From: Utricularia gibba
Taxonomy: Eukaryota; Streptophyta; Magnoliopsida; Lamiales; Lentibulariaceae
Direction of reading: 5' to 3'
NCBI GenBank assembly: GCA_002189035.1
Contig: CM007991.1
Span: 62,001-126,000, forward strand
DNA length: 64,000 bases
Positions within the stretch are counted from its first letter, which is position 1. Each line of letters opens with the position of its first letter. Below, piece after piece: positions 1-12,203 of this stretch. The position numbers and the translations under genes are program-made. The notes under the pieces are model-generated. The model was not told where the DNA came from and did no database searches. It saw nothing but the letters and a program-made list of their open reading frames with translations.

Positions 1-61
1 AGAAAGAGCAGCGCCTTGTAATGGATTCGAGAAATGCTCAACTTTTTTCCTGGAACTACAG

Positions 62-662
62 ACCGATGCCTATCAAACCACAGGATGCTACAATTTGCTG
101 TGTTCAGGATTTGTTCAAATCAACAACAAAATAGCAATGGGAGCAGCCATATCCCCAAGGTCATCCTACTCAGGGCGCCAGTTCGATATCCGCATCATGG
201 TTTGGAAGGTAAGAACGACTTCCTTCATAGAAGGTACCCTGTGGTTGCTGAAGTGAGCGCATTGCATTGGGTGTCATGTTTCAGGATCCGAAACACGGGC
301 ACTGGTGGCTCGAATTCGGGGAGGGATTGCTCGTCGGATACTGGCCATCCTTCCTGTTCAGCCACCTGCAAAAGCACGCGAGCATGATACAGTTCGGAGG
401 GGAAATAGTGAACGCCGGATCCACAGGATCTCACACATCCACCCAGATGGGAAGTGGGCATTTTGCAAGTGAGGGATTTGGGAAAGCTTCCTACTTCAGA
501 AACCTGCAAGTCGTGGATTGGGACAACAGCTTGAGCCCGACGAACAATCTGCATTTCATGGCCGATCATCCCAACTGCTACGACATCAGAGGAGGAAAAA
601 ACAATGCATGGGGCAACTACTTCTACTATGGGGGCCCTGGAAGAAGCCACGGATGCCCCTGA
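62..662 (+). CDS. Neprosin-domain (DUF239) protein, C-terminal part
   Basis: The last two exons of a plant neprosin/DUF239 protein are visible: about 62-208 (acceptor at 60-61) and 285-662, separated by a 76-base GT-AG intron. The family is related to neprosin, the prolyl endopeptidase of pitcher-plant fluid; most members are secreted and uncharacterised. The reading matches the typical C-terminal half: TDAYQTTGCYNLLCSGFVQ, then HWWLEFG, a Gly-rich segment, and an ending with the conserved HPNCYDI and GGPGR elements. Cysteines typical of the domain are present. The N-terminal exons, with the signal peptide and propeptide, lie left of the window, so enzymatic competence cannot be judged. Whether bases 1-61 are intron is an inference from the acceptor and the loss of family similarity upstream. 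Confidence 0.85.
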
Positions 663-977
663 AGTGGAGCAAGGAAAAGGATTTACCTTGGTTTATTACT
701 ATTTATTTAATATTTTTAAAATTCATTATTATAATTTAGTCGTATGATAAACACGTTTCAAAGAGTGAATCAGATTTAAGAACCTGTACTTACTAATTTT
801 TAGTAGTTAATAATCATTTCCGATTTATTGCGTCACGCCTGGTGGGTGCATACTGAAATTTGTAGTTTCCCGCCAACGACTGTCACCGTGCATGAATCCC
901 CAAATTCTAGGGTTTGTGTAAGGAATCATCTCTAGTCGCGCAATTCCTAGTTTGTGTGTCTTTTAAGGCATTGAGAA
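663..977. other. Intergenic, PCH2 upstream region
   Basis: This holds the 3' flank of the neprosin gene (AT-rich with runs of T, about 700-800) and the PCH2 upstream region and 5' leader. An aaattctagggtttgtg stretch at about 901-917 resembles the short interstitial telomere-like motifs common in housekeeping plant promoters. No gene is seen. Confidence 0.5.
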
Positions 978-3928
978 ATGGAAATGACGGCTCCGATGGA
1001 CATTTCTGGGCCTAATCCAGGAGATATTCTTGTCCATGAGCAACAAAAGGATGGTTTTGACCAACCAGCTGTCTCAACTTCGCCTGGGCCTCCGCCTCCG
1101 AACTTCAACGAAGATAAGGTTCTTGTTTCAGGTACTCAATCGATGTGAATCCCCTTTCAAGACGCGAAATTTGTGAAATCAGTGTCTTGATTTAACGAAA
1201 GGTTTATTTTTCGCCCTTGACTCCCACCTGTGTTATCTGTTCCAGTCGAGGCGTTGTTGAAGCCGTGTAGCACAGCTAGGACTGATGATGTCCGGTTTGC
1301 AGTTGAAAGGTAAATTTGGTAAGAATGGGCATCGGTTTGACTGGTTTATCCTGATGAAAATTAAAGGTACAATGCTCTGGCCTTTTTTGGTGTAGAATGC
1401 TGGAGAAGAGATGCATGAGCTACGTCGATGGACCAGTACCCATTCCGAAGGATGATCCGTTTCTAGTGGAGAATGTGCAAAGAATATGTATATGTGATAC
1501 AGGTTTATTAAAGTTATTACCAGTAAAGTCTCTTTTCACTGGATTTGGATCAAGGGAGTAAGCCAATTTTCTGATGTTTCATGAGTTCTATGTTACACGG
1601 TATTGATGATTGACTGAACAGGAGTGTGGGTGGACAACCATGGTGTGCTTTTATTCTGGCAAGTCAAACCTGTTGTGCATGTCTTCCAGGTTAACAAATT
1701 TTTTTCTCAGGACCTAAAGTTTATCTTATATTCATTGCATATTTATGAAAAATGTCTGGTGATTGTGAAGCTAAGAAAAGTTTTTAGTTCGGTCGGAAGA
1801 GATTACATACGGATGAATAGCCAGAGTTCCGTAAAATCTTGGAAATATTTCCGTTTGTCTTCATTTCTCATTAAACGTGGCATACCAGACTGTAGTTTAT
1901 TATTCTCTTTCTTCCCGAATTTAAAATTAGGCTTAGCAAATGGTAATGTTTAGTTTTTACGCTATATTGCTTATCATCATTAGCTTAGCGAGGAAGGGCC
2001 TTGTGAAGAACTTAGCAATGAGGGGCAATTGGCTAGCTTCAACGAATGGATTCTTCCAGCGAAGGAGTTTGATGGGATGTGGGAAAGGTCTGTTGTGCAA
2101 AATACAGTATGATTGTTGTCATGTAGAAACTCAATGCATATCTAACTCTGCATTGCAGCTTAATTTATGAATACGGTCTCAAGGAGAGGTTGCTGAAATA
2201 TGCAGCAAGCGCTTTACTTTTTACTGAAAAGGGTGTCAATCCTTTCCTTGTGTCATGGAATCGGTAAGTGGTTGTTTTCTGTCGCCAAAAAAAAAACGGC
2301 ATGATTTCAAGTTCCATCATTGCACTTCTTTACATTCGTCTATTATTTTTTGAAGTTTAATAGAAACACATGTCATTTGCCCACTGATACTGGAAAAATA
2401 ATGCAGCATAGTTCTTCTTCATGGACCTCCAGGCACTGGAAAAACATCTCTATGCAAAGCTTTGGCACAGAAACTCTCAATACGCCTGAGTTCAAGGTTA
2501 TCTCGAACTGTGTTACGGTTTTCTTCATTTTCATGATTCTCATTTTCTTTGATTCCTTTATTTCCTCACCTTGTATAAATTCTTTCTAATCAGATACCCC
2601 CAGTGCCAATTAATTGAGGTCAATGCTCATTCCTTGTTTAGTAAATGGTTCTCTGAAAGTGGAAAACTGGTAAAAGTCATAAGCTATTTGTGTATTCGTT
2701 GAACATTCTATATTATGCAGATACTTTTATGGTGGTTTTTTTTCCTTTGTAACCAGGTTGCAAAACTCTTCTCTAAAATTCAAGAAATGGTCGAGGAAGA
2801 AAACAATCTGGTATTCGTCTTGATCGGTGAGCATATTTACATGGCATAGATGCCTCCTTTCTTGGAATAATAATTTGATGTATAGTAGCCTTATATTCTT
2901 AAAATATACAGATGAAGTTGAAAGCCTGGCCGCTGCGAGGAAGGCTGCTTTATCTGGATCTGAGCCCTCAGATTCTATAAGGGTAAACGCCTTTAGATGA
3001 CTTCATATTCACAGTTTGTACCTTCTGTAAGCAGGAACGTTCCTCCAGGTTGTCAATGCTCTACTGACCCAGATGGACAAATTGAAGTCTTCACCAAATG
3101 TAATCATTCTCACCACGTCAAATATAACAGCAGCTATTGGTAAGACAGCTGTTTTGCCTTGAAAAGAATTTCCTACCTTGCATGATTCTACTCCTTTCCT
3201 CAAGCTAGTATGTTAATATGCTGGCAGACATTGCCTTTGTTGATCGAGCTGATATAAAAGCATATGTCGGCCCTCCTACACTTGAAGCGCGTTATGAAAT
3301 TCTGAAATCCTGTCTACTCGAGCTTTCAAGGACTGGAATACTTGTGAATCCTCCCCACTCCAAGGTTTCTTCTTATTCTTCTTGCCTCTACTGGCTTCCA
3401 GTTGATTCAAACTCAATATCCATCTGTCGGAACTTCGTAAAGTTAAATTCATGCAGGACGATGAGCACGTGTTTTTCCCAAGTTTCAGCTGCTTGAAGGA
3501 ACGCCTGAATACTGAACCTCCCGAAGCTGTCAACCAATTGGAACTTTGTAAACAATTGCTTGAAACTGCAGTTGTATGTGAGGTAACGTTTGTCTTAGTA
3601 GTTCTCAACTTCAGCAATCTTGAACATGGGCTTGTTTTGTGTATATTTCATGTGCTTGCCTTTTGACCCAAGATTCCAAAAATCGTGCATTTCCATGTAA
3701 AAGGATAAAATCTGAATAAATGTATGGGCAACTCTCTGCATCATATATTCGTCTAACCTCGACCAACATTGACATGCTCATTTTCAGGGGCTGAGTGGTA
3801 GAACACTGAGAAAGCTTCCCTTTCTGACGCATGCAGCAATGCCAAATCTTTTTGGCTGTACAGCAAGCAAATTTCTGAGTAAGATGATCGAAACAGCGAA
3901 AAGAGAACGCTCGGAGGTACCCGATTGA
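978..3928 (+). CDS. PCH2: Pachytene checkpoint protein 2 (PCH2/TRIP13), AAA+ ATPase
   Basis: Fourteen exons (978-1131, 1246-1309, 1396-1502, 1622-1689, 1984-2087, 2159-2263, 2407-2496, 2594-2669, 2757-2826, 2912-2982, 3049-3139, 3228-3364, 3457-3582, 3788-3928) join in frame to 467 residues, the length I recall for Arabidopsis PCH2. An N-terminal HORMA-binding region ([28 protein letters not shown]) precedes the AAA+ core. Walker A is GPPGTGKTS, Walker B is [15 protein letters not shown], sensor I is LTTSN, and the arginine-bearing [17 protein letters not shown] follows. In known systems PCH2 remodels the HORMA proteins ASY1 and MAD2, removing ASY1 from synapsed meiotic chromosomes. The ATG at 978 opens a Pro-rich leader and is the first in-frame start. 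All catalytic motifs are intact and I see no lesion. One acceptor (exon 5, 1984) was chosen over two nearby AGs because it restores LSEEGP. Confidence 0.93.
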
Positions 3929-4337
3929 AGAACCCGTCGGATCTAATCTTCTCCAGTCTCATGTGGACAGTCCCAAGTCATGATACAATGCAGCAGACAC
4001 TGCAAGTTGCACAAAAAGGATCAGTCAACTTTTTAGAAGAGATGCCCCAAAGGCGTGAACTTGAATTGTGATTCTTGATCTGGGGTCAGTGACGTAGATT
4101 TATAAATAACAATCAATGTTGATTAGGCGAAAATTACTTTGATTCAAAATTTCTTCAGACTTATTTTGTGTGAGAAAAATATAAAATAATTGTGTAAAAC
4201 TACATGAATACTGACTGGTACGGGGTGGGTCACTCACAAAGCCGTCATCAGCGTTCGCCGTCAAGCTTCGTTTTTCTCCCCTTATCCTCATTTTCCTTCC
4301 CATCTCTTGCTGCGACTGCGCAGGGAGCTTCTAAGAA
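3929..4337. other. Intergenic between PCH2 and cpRNP
   Basis: This gap of about 410 bases holds the PCH2 3' flank and the promoter and leader of the chloroplast ribonucleoprotein gene. It is AT-rich around 4100-4200. No further gene or repeat is seen. Confidence 0.5.
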
Positions 4338-6230
4338 ATGGCCTGTGCAGCGAAATCTCTGGTGAATTGTGTGTCAATGTCAAAAACTGGATGTTTCGTC
4401 TCCTCGCCGACGTTCTTCGGCTCGTCGATAACGCCGTACCCACAGGCGCATCTCTCAATCATCACCAGACCCATTAATACCCAGCTCTCTTGTTCGTATA
4501 CTCCTTTCCGCTCGTTCCCCTCTTTAGGGCTTCTGAAGAAGCAAGGGCCTTTTATGAGAGTTGCATTCATTGCGGCTCAGCAAGAGGGGAAGAACCCTGC
4601 TTTTCTTCATGACCAAGAATCTGAAGGGAGTTTCAACTGGGGTGAGCCGGGAAGTGAGGATGAAGGGCAATCAAGCGATGGAACTGCAGAACCTTTAGGG
4701 GATGCAGACGAAAACGATGATGAATATGTTGAACCACCGGAAGAGGCCAAGATTTATGTTGGAAATTTGTCGTATGATGTTGATAGTGAGAAATTGGCTA
4801 AGTTATTTGAGCAGGCTGGTGTCGTGGAGATTGCTGAGGTAATAAACGTATCAAGATTGAATTTTGGATGATCCCACATCGAATCTCGAGGATGGATTTC
4901 GCATCGCAGTAGCTGCTATGCTCTTTTTTTTTCCTTCGTTTAACCGGTCAGGTTTCTAAGATTCAACATTTATCTCTGCGCATTGCAGGTTATATACAAC
5001 AGAGAGACTGATCGGAGCAGAGGGTTCGGTTTCGTTACAATGAGCACAGTTGAAGAAGGGGAGAAGGCTGTTGAGATTTTTAACGGATACGTAAGACTTA
5101 ACGCCTCATTTCAATTAGTTTGGTTTTTCCAATCAAGATTTTATGCCACGCATAGCATGCAACAACTTTGTGGTTGGATTATTGTAGAAGGGAACCACTT
5201 TGTTTCAGTTATCTGTTTTCCATGTATGGTGCTGGTGCGTTTTTTAGGTTGTTTTGTGCCTAATGGTGTGGGTGATTTTCTAATTCCAGAATATTTAACC
5301 TGCGATTATGAGCAGATCAATGTTGCTTCTATGTTATTGTTTTCGGCATATGAATAATGAGGTTTAGTATCATCACCGTCTGTCATGATCATGTTGGATT
5401 TTACTTTTTCGGCTGTTTATTCATCTGCCTTCAACGTCATCTATGGTGGTTGAGGAAGTTGATCATGCTTTTAGGAAAAGAAGCAAGCCTGTATTGTATA
5501 AAGGGAATGAAAAGTGTTACTTGGACACAAAATTACCTTGAAGATGCACAGAGAAGTCAAAAAGTGCTACCATATTTATGCATTATGTGCTGATGGTGAA
5601 CTTATACGATCATCTCTGTGTCCAACAGGAATGGAATGGCAGATCTTTAACTGTCAATAAGGCTTCTCCAAAAGGATCAAGGCTGCCACCTCGTGCTTCT
5701 GCACGTACTGAGAGAATATATGTCGGCAATTTGCCCTGGAGCATCAGTGATGATCGCCTTGAACAAATTTTTAGCGAGCATGGTAAAGTAGTGAGTGCTC
5801 AGGTGATCCTCGATAGAGAAACCCGGAGATCACGAGGTTTCGGCTTTGTGGTTATGTCTAGTGCATCAGAAACAAATGATGCCATAGCAAACCTTGATGG
5901 GCAGGTATGCCATTTCTGCTTAACATTATGATTATTCTTCTTGGGAGTTCTTATGCATTACCAGACTATCTAGCAGAAGTTGAACCTAATGAACTGTATG
6001 CAGTTCTTTGAGAATTTCATTTTTTTAATTGCGTTCTTCTAGTTGAATAAAGTTTTTGTGAATGTTGGATCGAGGTCAAGTGCTCCATTTTCACCAGTAA
6101 CATGAATTTTTTTGGACACAGTTTTGAATTTAGGTACTAACGGTTTGCGTTGAACTGAATACAGAACTTGGATGGTAGAGCAATCAGAGTCAATGTTGCT
6201 CAAGAAAGGCCAAGGCGCGGTGCTTTCTGA
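4338..6230 (+). CDS. Chloroplast ribonucleoprotein with two RRMs (cp29/31/33-like)
   Basis: Four exons (4338-4838, 4989-5090, 5629-5904, 6165-6230) give 314 residues. The first 75 or so are Ser/Thr-rich and poor in acidic residues, as in a plastid transit peptide. A short acidic stretch follows ([16 protein letters not shown], about residue 110-140), the hallmark of cpRNPs. Then come two RNA recognition motifs: RRM1 with RNP2 IYVGNLSY and RNP1 [10 protein letters not shown], and RRM2 with IYVGNLPW and [10 protein letters not shown], ending in [12 protein letters not shown]. The family binds chloroplast mRNAs and supports their stability, processing and editing. The RNP1 aromatic residues are present in both domains. 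The 538-base second intron carries no gene. I cannot assign it to cp28, cp29, cp31 or cp33 with certainty. Confidence 0.9.
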
Positions 6231-6552
6231 GAGAGGCATGCTGCAGATGACGAAAAGCCCTTTTGTTGAGTTTTAGGGTGGTAGAGTGGTTCATTTTCTG
6301 TTGTAGATTTATCGAAATTTGTTGGCTTTGTTTGAGTTTATGCACCCTCTCCCCTCTCCCCTCCCCCCTCCCCCCAAGAATCCGAATACAGGTATGGAGG
6401 TCTGAGTGCTCTCGATTTTGGATACACATGAACTGTTCCAATATCTGCGTGAAGCAAAGTTAATACAATCAAGTGCTCAAGTATAGATAGGACTCATCCA
6501 CCCTCTTTTCAGTTGCAGCAATCAAGTAAAGTTGACATAGTGAGAGCTCTAG
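6231..6552. other. Convergent 3' flanks with pyrimidine-rich tract
   Basis: The cpRNP gene (+) and TDX (-) end towards each other here. A C/T-rich tract at about 6344-6376, made of ctctcccc-like units running into a C-run, is the only distinctive element. No gene is seen. Confidence 0.5.
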
Positions 6553-8927
6553 TTATCTGGCATGCTGTGCCACCTTCATCTCTAGCTTGGCCTTGTCTGC
6601 TCCCACAACTTGATCTACTTCGTCGCCATTTTTGATGAAGAAGAAAGTTGGAACACTGCTGATGTTTCTCTCAGCAGCCGCATCATTTGCCTCATCGATA
6701 TCTACCTTTAGGAATACAACTTTAGGAAACTTCTTTGCTAGGCTCGTATATTCGGGGGACATGTATCGGCATGGACCACACCATTTTGCTGTGAAATAGA
6801 CTACTGCAAGTCTTGATGCTTTTGATGCAGCATGGAGCTTAGCTTTTAGCTCTCTGGCGGAGTGAATGCTGATCACCTCCCCTGGACAACGAACGAATTA
6901 GAAGTTGTTGCACAGATAAAAAGTTTTATGAAGCATCTTGAAAAAAAAAAAATTAATGACACACTTTTGGTACACCCGGGATACAAACTGAGCAATCAAT
7001 AAATCAACATACAGGGTAGGGTATACAAAAAAGATACCATCAGTGAAAGCAGAAGCAGCCTCAGCTTTCTGAAAGATGCAAGGCGCGGAAAAGGTGAGTA
7101 TTGAAAGATAAGAGATTATCATTTTGTTAAGGACAATACCTCAGCGTTTGACTTCGCTTGCTGCTTCTCCTTTTCAATCCTAATCCTTTCCTGCTCCTTG
7201 TGATTTCTCACGCGTTCATATTTTCGGCGGTGCTCTTCAAGTCTTTTCGCATTTGGTTCAACCTGAAAATGTCCCATCAAGAATACCTCCATATTTTTAG
7301 CACATCTACAGAAGAAGAACATAGAAAGAAAATGAAATCAAGTGAGAGAAAAAGAAGACCTTTCTTAGAACCAAACCAATCTCCTCATCAAAATCTAGTT
7401 TTGATGCCAAATGCAAATCCGAAGCCGCAGCTTCCCACAAGCCCAACAATGCTCTTGCCATTCCTCGAGCTTTATATCCCTTAGCAGAGTCAGGGTTTAG
7501 CTGTACAACAAAACGTGTATTTCATCATGACTCTGTAGTGACATGCCAATGACAAATTGTGAACACCCTAACTGGATGAGTTGAAACATTTGGAGTCCTT
7601 TGAGGCTATGACGAGCAAAATTTATTGGGTTTGTGAATAAGGTGTGCATTAAGCGCATGTCTTGAATTGGTTAAGCCGATTAAGTCATATAGCACACTCA
7701 AGGCTTACTCAAACAAGGTCAAATGATAGAGATTTCTCAAAGCAAACTAAGAATAAGGAAGGAGCACATAAACAACCTTCAGAGCAAAATCTGCATCACG
7801 GATCCCGGCATTGGGTTTTTTGAGCTTGACGAAGACACTTGCTGCATATGTCCAGTGACAAAATAAATCCAGGAGAGAGACATTGAAGCAGGAATTTCCT
7901 CCAGCCTTCATACGTGTTGGCTAACTAGTGTAATAAAGCTAATTACCTCGATTTGCATATAATATTGCTGACTTGGGGTTCAGCAAAATTGCCTCTGTTA
8001 GGCAATTTATGGCATCATCAAACTTGCCTGGAATAAAAAAAAAGTATCTGACTGCAAGTACATTTTTTCCGAAACAAAGAATATATATAGATGTGGGTAC
8101 CATCCACAATCATGTCCAAAGCTTTTGCTTTTAATAATTGAGCAGGTTCTCGTTTTTCCTCCGACTCTTCAGCAGAAAGGTCTCCCATCTTCAGAGAAAA
8201 ATTAAAAAAACAAAAACCTTATGGATTTACAACATCAAATTCGCACGCATTCTCCTGTTCAACATATTCAAAGCAAAAAACGCATTAGGTGAAAATATGC
8301 TTTGTAAAAAGGAGATTAAGACCCTTTGAGGAACATCACTGTCAGGTTCCACAACATCCGAATCATCCAACTCAACATCGGACTCAACAATATCCTCAAT
8401 TGTCTCATCATCCTTCGAAAGATTAGGGGCTTCGCCGGCAGATGGCTTTGTTTCTCGATCACCCTGTATCGGAATCTTGCTTATAAGAAAGAATTCAACT
8501 CTGCATCATGATCTACCAAACAAATACTACTGAAAGCAACCACACCTTATTACATCTTAAAGTCTAAAATAATCCAAAACGACCATTAAACTTCTAAAAA
8601 AGATAATGTCAGAACTTGAGACCAAATCGCACCAAATACTCAAGTATCAGAACAAGATCGATCATATGGAAAACGCAGAAACTTACAGAGGCACCCGACT
8701 CCGGAATCCGAGCACCCAAGCTGAAAAAAAAAATGTTGCAGCATGATAAGTGAGTAATCTTGCTGAAATAACCCCAAGCCCGAAATTGCACGTACAACGC
8801 AATCCGGGAAAATAAACCTTCGGAGAAAATCCCGGAAAAAGGAAAGACTACTGGTGTGTAGGATTGAGGGGTTGCGCTCGCAGTACTCCACGAAATTCTT
8901 CAGCTCGTCAACCTTTTGCTGCTCCAT
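6553..8927 (-). CDS. TDX: TPR repeat-containing thioredoxin TDX (HIP-like)
   Basis: Ten exons read on the minus strand (8927-8818, 8720-8687, 8463-8323, 8188-8101, 8027-7947, 7841-7777, 7500-7360, 7262-7140, 7068-7038, 6881-6553) join to 380 residues, the usual TDX length. The order is: an N-terminal HIP-type dimerisation segment ([18 protein letters not shown]), an acidic linker, three TPRs (from [17 protein letters not shown] to [15 protein letters not shown]), a charged helix ([20 protein letters not shown]) and a C-terminal thioredoxin domain. The redox site KWCGPC and the cis-Pro loop SVPTFF are intact. TDX acts as a disulfide reductase and Hsp70/Ssb2-binding cochaperone that becomes a holdase under heat. 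The start at 8927 gives the conserved HIP N-terminus. Its upstream region faces the decayed kinase gene, so the two probably shared a promoter. Confidence 0.93.
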
Positions 8928-9513
8928 TTCGCTCGTCCATTCTTTCCGCTACGCTTGCGAACAATTATACTATTTATTTATTTATTATTTGGGAATTGCA
9001 GGTCATGGGCCCCCATAAATTTGTTAATTTATGAGCCGGCCCATTTACTAAAAGTAAGGTTCATTAGAAAGTGAGGAGCATACCCATGGCCATGGCCCAT
9101 ACAAACCACACCTTGTACTCCAGAAAGGCACAGTCAACCGATCCGATGCGTAGGCAGGATCACGGCATCCCCAAAACCTCGCGGTCGGCGTAACGAAGGC
9201 GCAAGATCAAGAGGGCAAACCATGGGTTCCAGCGGCTAACGCGCCTTCAAGTCACTTGTACCGGTGTCACTGAGATCAAATGAACCTCCCTTAGCGCACA
9301 GGGCGCCAGCCTCGACAGTTCCTGCCTTTACTCAACACATCTTCAGCAGATAAAATGCCGATATCGCCGTGAAGCCCGTCGGCAAGGGATTAAAAACCGA
9401 GGGAGATGAGAGTCTGCGAGACTTTCTGGCTCACAAAACCTGATTCCCCGACAATGGAGAAGATTTTGGAAGACGAGAGGCAGAAGGATCGAGATTTCGG
9501 AAGAAATGATTAA
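8928..9513. promoter_or_regulatory. Divergent promoter region: TDX and kinase pseudogene 5' UTR
   Basis: TDX starts leftward at 8927 and the kinase pseudogene runs rightward. The interval has gggccc and ggcccat elements near 9007 and 9040 (site II-like, frequent in housekeeping promoters). At about 9400-9513 there is a likely 5' UTR exon of the kinase, ending at a gtaatt donor near 9514. Assignment of this exon rests on position and the splice signal only. Confidence 0.45.
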
Positions 9514-10428
9514 GGTAATTCGGCTGGCATTTTCGGATTCTTGATCGCCTTCTTCTGGATGCCCTAAACAAGTATCAAAATTTTGAGTTTTTGGTTGCTA
9601 AATTTTAAATCTTGCTACCTGCTGCATTATTTTACAGCCTTTGTAACATGGAAGTACCCTACCCGTTAAATTCTCGAAGTCATTACGAAGAATGGGGAGA
9701 CAGAACAAAATTATGAGGATGTAATAGCGAAATAAAATCAAGATTTGAGGAGGAATTGAATGGGACCATTTTGGCATTCACTGCCGAAAGGATTGGAGCA
9801 AAGGGGGAAGGGGGTTCATAGCTGTGGGTGGATTAAGCGCGTACTTGGTGGACAAAAAATAACTGTTTTTTTCTGGTGAAAATGAAAAGGAGTTTCGAAA
9901 GTTTATTCTGGTTTCTGGTGTGGCGTGGAGCAGGGGTGAATTCAGCTGCAACCACTTGGGATAATTCAGAGTACAGGAACTACCAATTGGTCGATCTGTG
10001 AGTATGCCATTTTCGAGGATTTGCTCTTCAGGCGTTTGGTTTTAAAGGGTAATTGTTTCCTGAGCGGGATTGTTCGTTTTAGGACATCGGAAAGCTTGGA
10101 TCTTTATGCAGTGTTGCTGTTTGTCGAATCCCAAAGTAGGCATTGGATTTTTTTTATTAGTCGATGCCGTTCTGTGGTTTGGGATGTACAGCTGGCTTGA
10201 TCGTTTTTCAGTCTTACTTTTATGGGCTGCGTTTGATTTTCTTGTTTTGGAGGAAGGTGGAACACACGGTCTTTTAAATATTTCGATGTGCTGAAGCTTT
10301 CGTTGTACTTATATTTGGGTTGCGTTAAGAGTTCCGAGTATAATGTTTTAATTTTCATTGTTTCAGGATTGCTTGATTGGTGTAGCCAGAATCGTGTTCA
10401 CTGGGCTAATTTAAGTATTTGTACATGA
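9514..10428 (+). other. Probable 5' UTR intron and leader of the kinase pseudogene
   Basis: Between a gtaatt donor near 9514 and a tttcag acceptor near 10366 the sequence is T-rich and non-coding, as expected for a 5' UTR intron. About 60 bases of leader then precede the old ATG at 10429, after an out-of-frame ATG at 10425. No other gene is visible. Confidence 0.4.
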
Positions 10429-11000
10429 ATGGCTGATTCGGATCATGTAGATGTTGTCCTAGAGTTCCTAGAAAACATAAATTTTCCAAAGCTGAGTCCG
10501 CGTTGAGAAATGAATTGGGTAGCAGACCAGACTTGAATGGAATTCTGCAAATGCTTTCCCTTTCTGATCAGGATTCAGGGACTGATTGAGCAAGAAATGC
10601 TTGCCAAAGGAAGGGATACATACAAATACTTCACAAAAAGCCACATGCTTTACGAAAGAAACCAGGTAGCTGCTCTTTTCGCTTCCATTTGTTCGTGTCT
10701 TGTTGCACCTCTCCTGGAGTGGATTCTGAAAAGTCCAAGTTTTGGATTTACTTGCGTGCCCTGTTCCCGCACCCAGGTTCCACTAAACTTGTGTACTTTG
10801 CACCACCCGCAGGATACTGCAAGACTGGAATACCTTATACAAAAAAGTCATCCTTGAGGCATCGGCTAACGATGGGCGACCAGGGCTTCATCGAGTTCGT
10901 TGATCATCTTCTAGAAGTAAACCCCAGGAAACGGTCCTCTGCTGCAGAAGCTCCGAAACATCCTTGTTTGCAGTACCCATAGGAACCAATATCGTCATGA
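10429..11000 (+). pseudogene. DYRK-type protein kinase pseudogene with internal deletion
   Basis: Both ends of a plant LisH-containing DYRK-family kinase gene survive. The 5' part (10429 to about 10565) encodes the N-terminal LisH region (ADSDHVDVVLEFL, then KFSKAESALRNELGSRPDLNG), with a one-base shift near 10470. At about 10569 it passes directly into the C-terminal part of the kinase (IEQEMLAKGRDTYKYFTKSH). An ordinary GT-AG intron follows (about 10665-10812), then DTARLEYL and, after another one-base shift near 10845, LRHRLTMGDQGFIEFVDHLLEVNP. A TAG at 10979-10981 interrupts the usual YPYEPISS ending; the old stop lies at 10998-11000. No VAIK, HRD or DFG region remains. A likely 5' UTR intron (about 9514-10366) ends in tttcag. 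Retained introns show it is a decayed genomic locus or duplicate, not a retrocopy. Confidence 0.85.
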
Positions 11001-12203
11001 GCAGGAAGTGTTGTCCCCCGCAGGAAGCACCAGGATTCGACGCTGCCCCCTCCTCTCTGATCTGAGGCGCCAGGTGAATTGCGATCACTGACGCTGGCTG
11101 GGAGCCTGGGACGTGTGTATTAGAGTAGCTCACGACGTCAATGCTCTCGTAATCTTTGTTGTTGTGGAAGGAAGGAAGAAATGCGTTGCCATGCTTGTGT
11201 GGGAAAATGTAGCTATTTATCCCCTCAGAAATGCAAACGAGCACGTTCCTAGACACGTGGTATGAAGTGGAGATGGAGGTAACTGGACAGTGCGATGGTC
11301 TGGACTCTGGTCCAGGAGAGAAGCCACACGTGTGCCTGGAATTTGTAGGAAGGTGGTAAATGGTTTTACGATGGAAGGGCAAACCGCAACGAGGAGCCTT
11401 CTTTCTTTTTGTTTTATTTGGTAAATCATTTGGCTGCGGAACCTTCCAAATAGAAGGAAGAGCTTTTTAGGGTAATTACCCTAAAGTGCGTGTTCCCCCC
11501 CCCCCCCCCCCCCACTTCCCACACCGCAACCAATACCTACCCACTCAGGTTCAGGTTCGATATTTCCGGAACCGGATGGTTTGGAACACGCGGACACCTT
11601 TTTTTTGTTTCTGCAAATTAAAAGCATAACTCGAGTCACAGTGTGAGATTTTAATAATTACTCTTTGGGCCCTAAACTTTTGAAATGTTCAACAACAACC
11701 ACAATCTGCGAAAACAGATTTTCTCGAGGGAAGGAAATAAATCCAATCCATTCACGCCTCCACTCTGCTGAGCCTAAAAGAAGCATGGTTTCCAAGTTGC
11801 AACGCTTTCTTTTTTTCTTTTCTTTTTGCTTGGGGTTTGTTCTCAACTGTCTCTGTTTTGGCTCTGTTCATGCGCCTGTCTCGTAATAAAAAGAATGAAG
11901 GAACAGTGTTTCTAAATTACATATTCGTTGGTCTTCCAGCTTTGGTTGTGCAACAGTGGCGCATTTGAGAACGACAAAGTGTTCATAAGCCTCTGAGGGC
12001 AAGGGGCTTCTTCCATAAAACGTTTCTGCGAATCTGAAAAAGAGAAATTAAAAATTAAAGTTGGGAATGGACTCAAAGAGAAAGGGCCTTGGACCCCTTA
12101 TAAGCTACCACATAGCACAAGCACGCCTTATGATCGACCGTTCGCCTTGTTACACCATTTCTTTCTCTCTCCGGGCTCAACTTAGCAGGCGGTGCTCGCC
12201 CTC
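11001..12203. other. Intergenic, pseudogene 3' flank and NAC promoter
   Basis: The first 480 bases look like the old 3' UTR of the kinase. Then come a 19-base C homopolymer at about 11495-11513, a T/C-rich stretch at 11810-11830 and, close to the NAC gene, an ttataag element at about 12097-12103 that could serve as TATA box. The long minus-strand open frame here is antisense to the pseudogene and is not a gene. Confidence 0.45.
11495..11513. repeat. Poly-C tract, 19 bases
   Basis: An uninterrupted run of 19 C follows tgtt. Such a run is hard to call correctly, so its length is uncertain. Confidence 0.9.

Noticed and set aside
1624-1953. 109-codon plus-strand frame starting in PCH2
   Set aside because: It is PCH2 exon 4 reading through into the following intron.
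5091-5628. Open stretch inside a cpRNP intron (about 5430-5540)
   Set aside because: It has no fit to RRM proteins, ends in stops in each frame, and the flanking exons join perfectly without it.
10888-11382. 164-codon minus-strand frame
   Set aside because: It is the antisense of the kinase pseudogene 3' end and old UTR; no family similarity.
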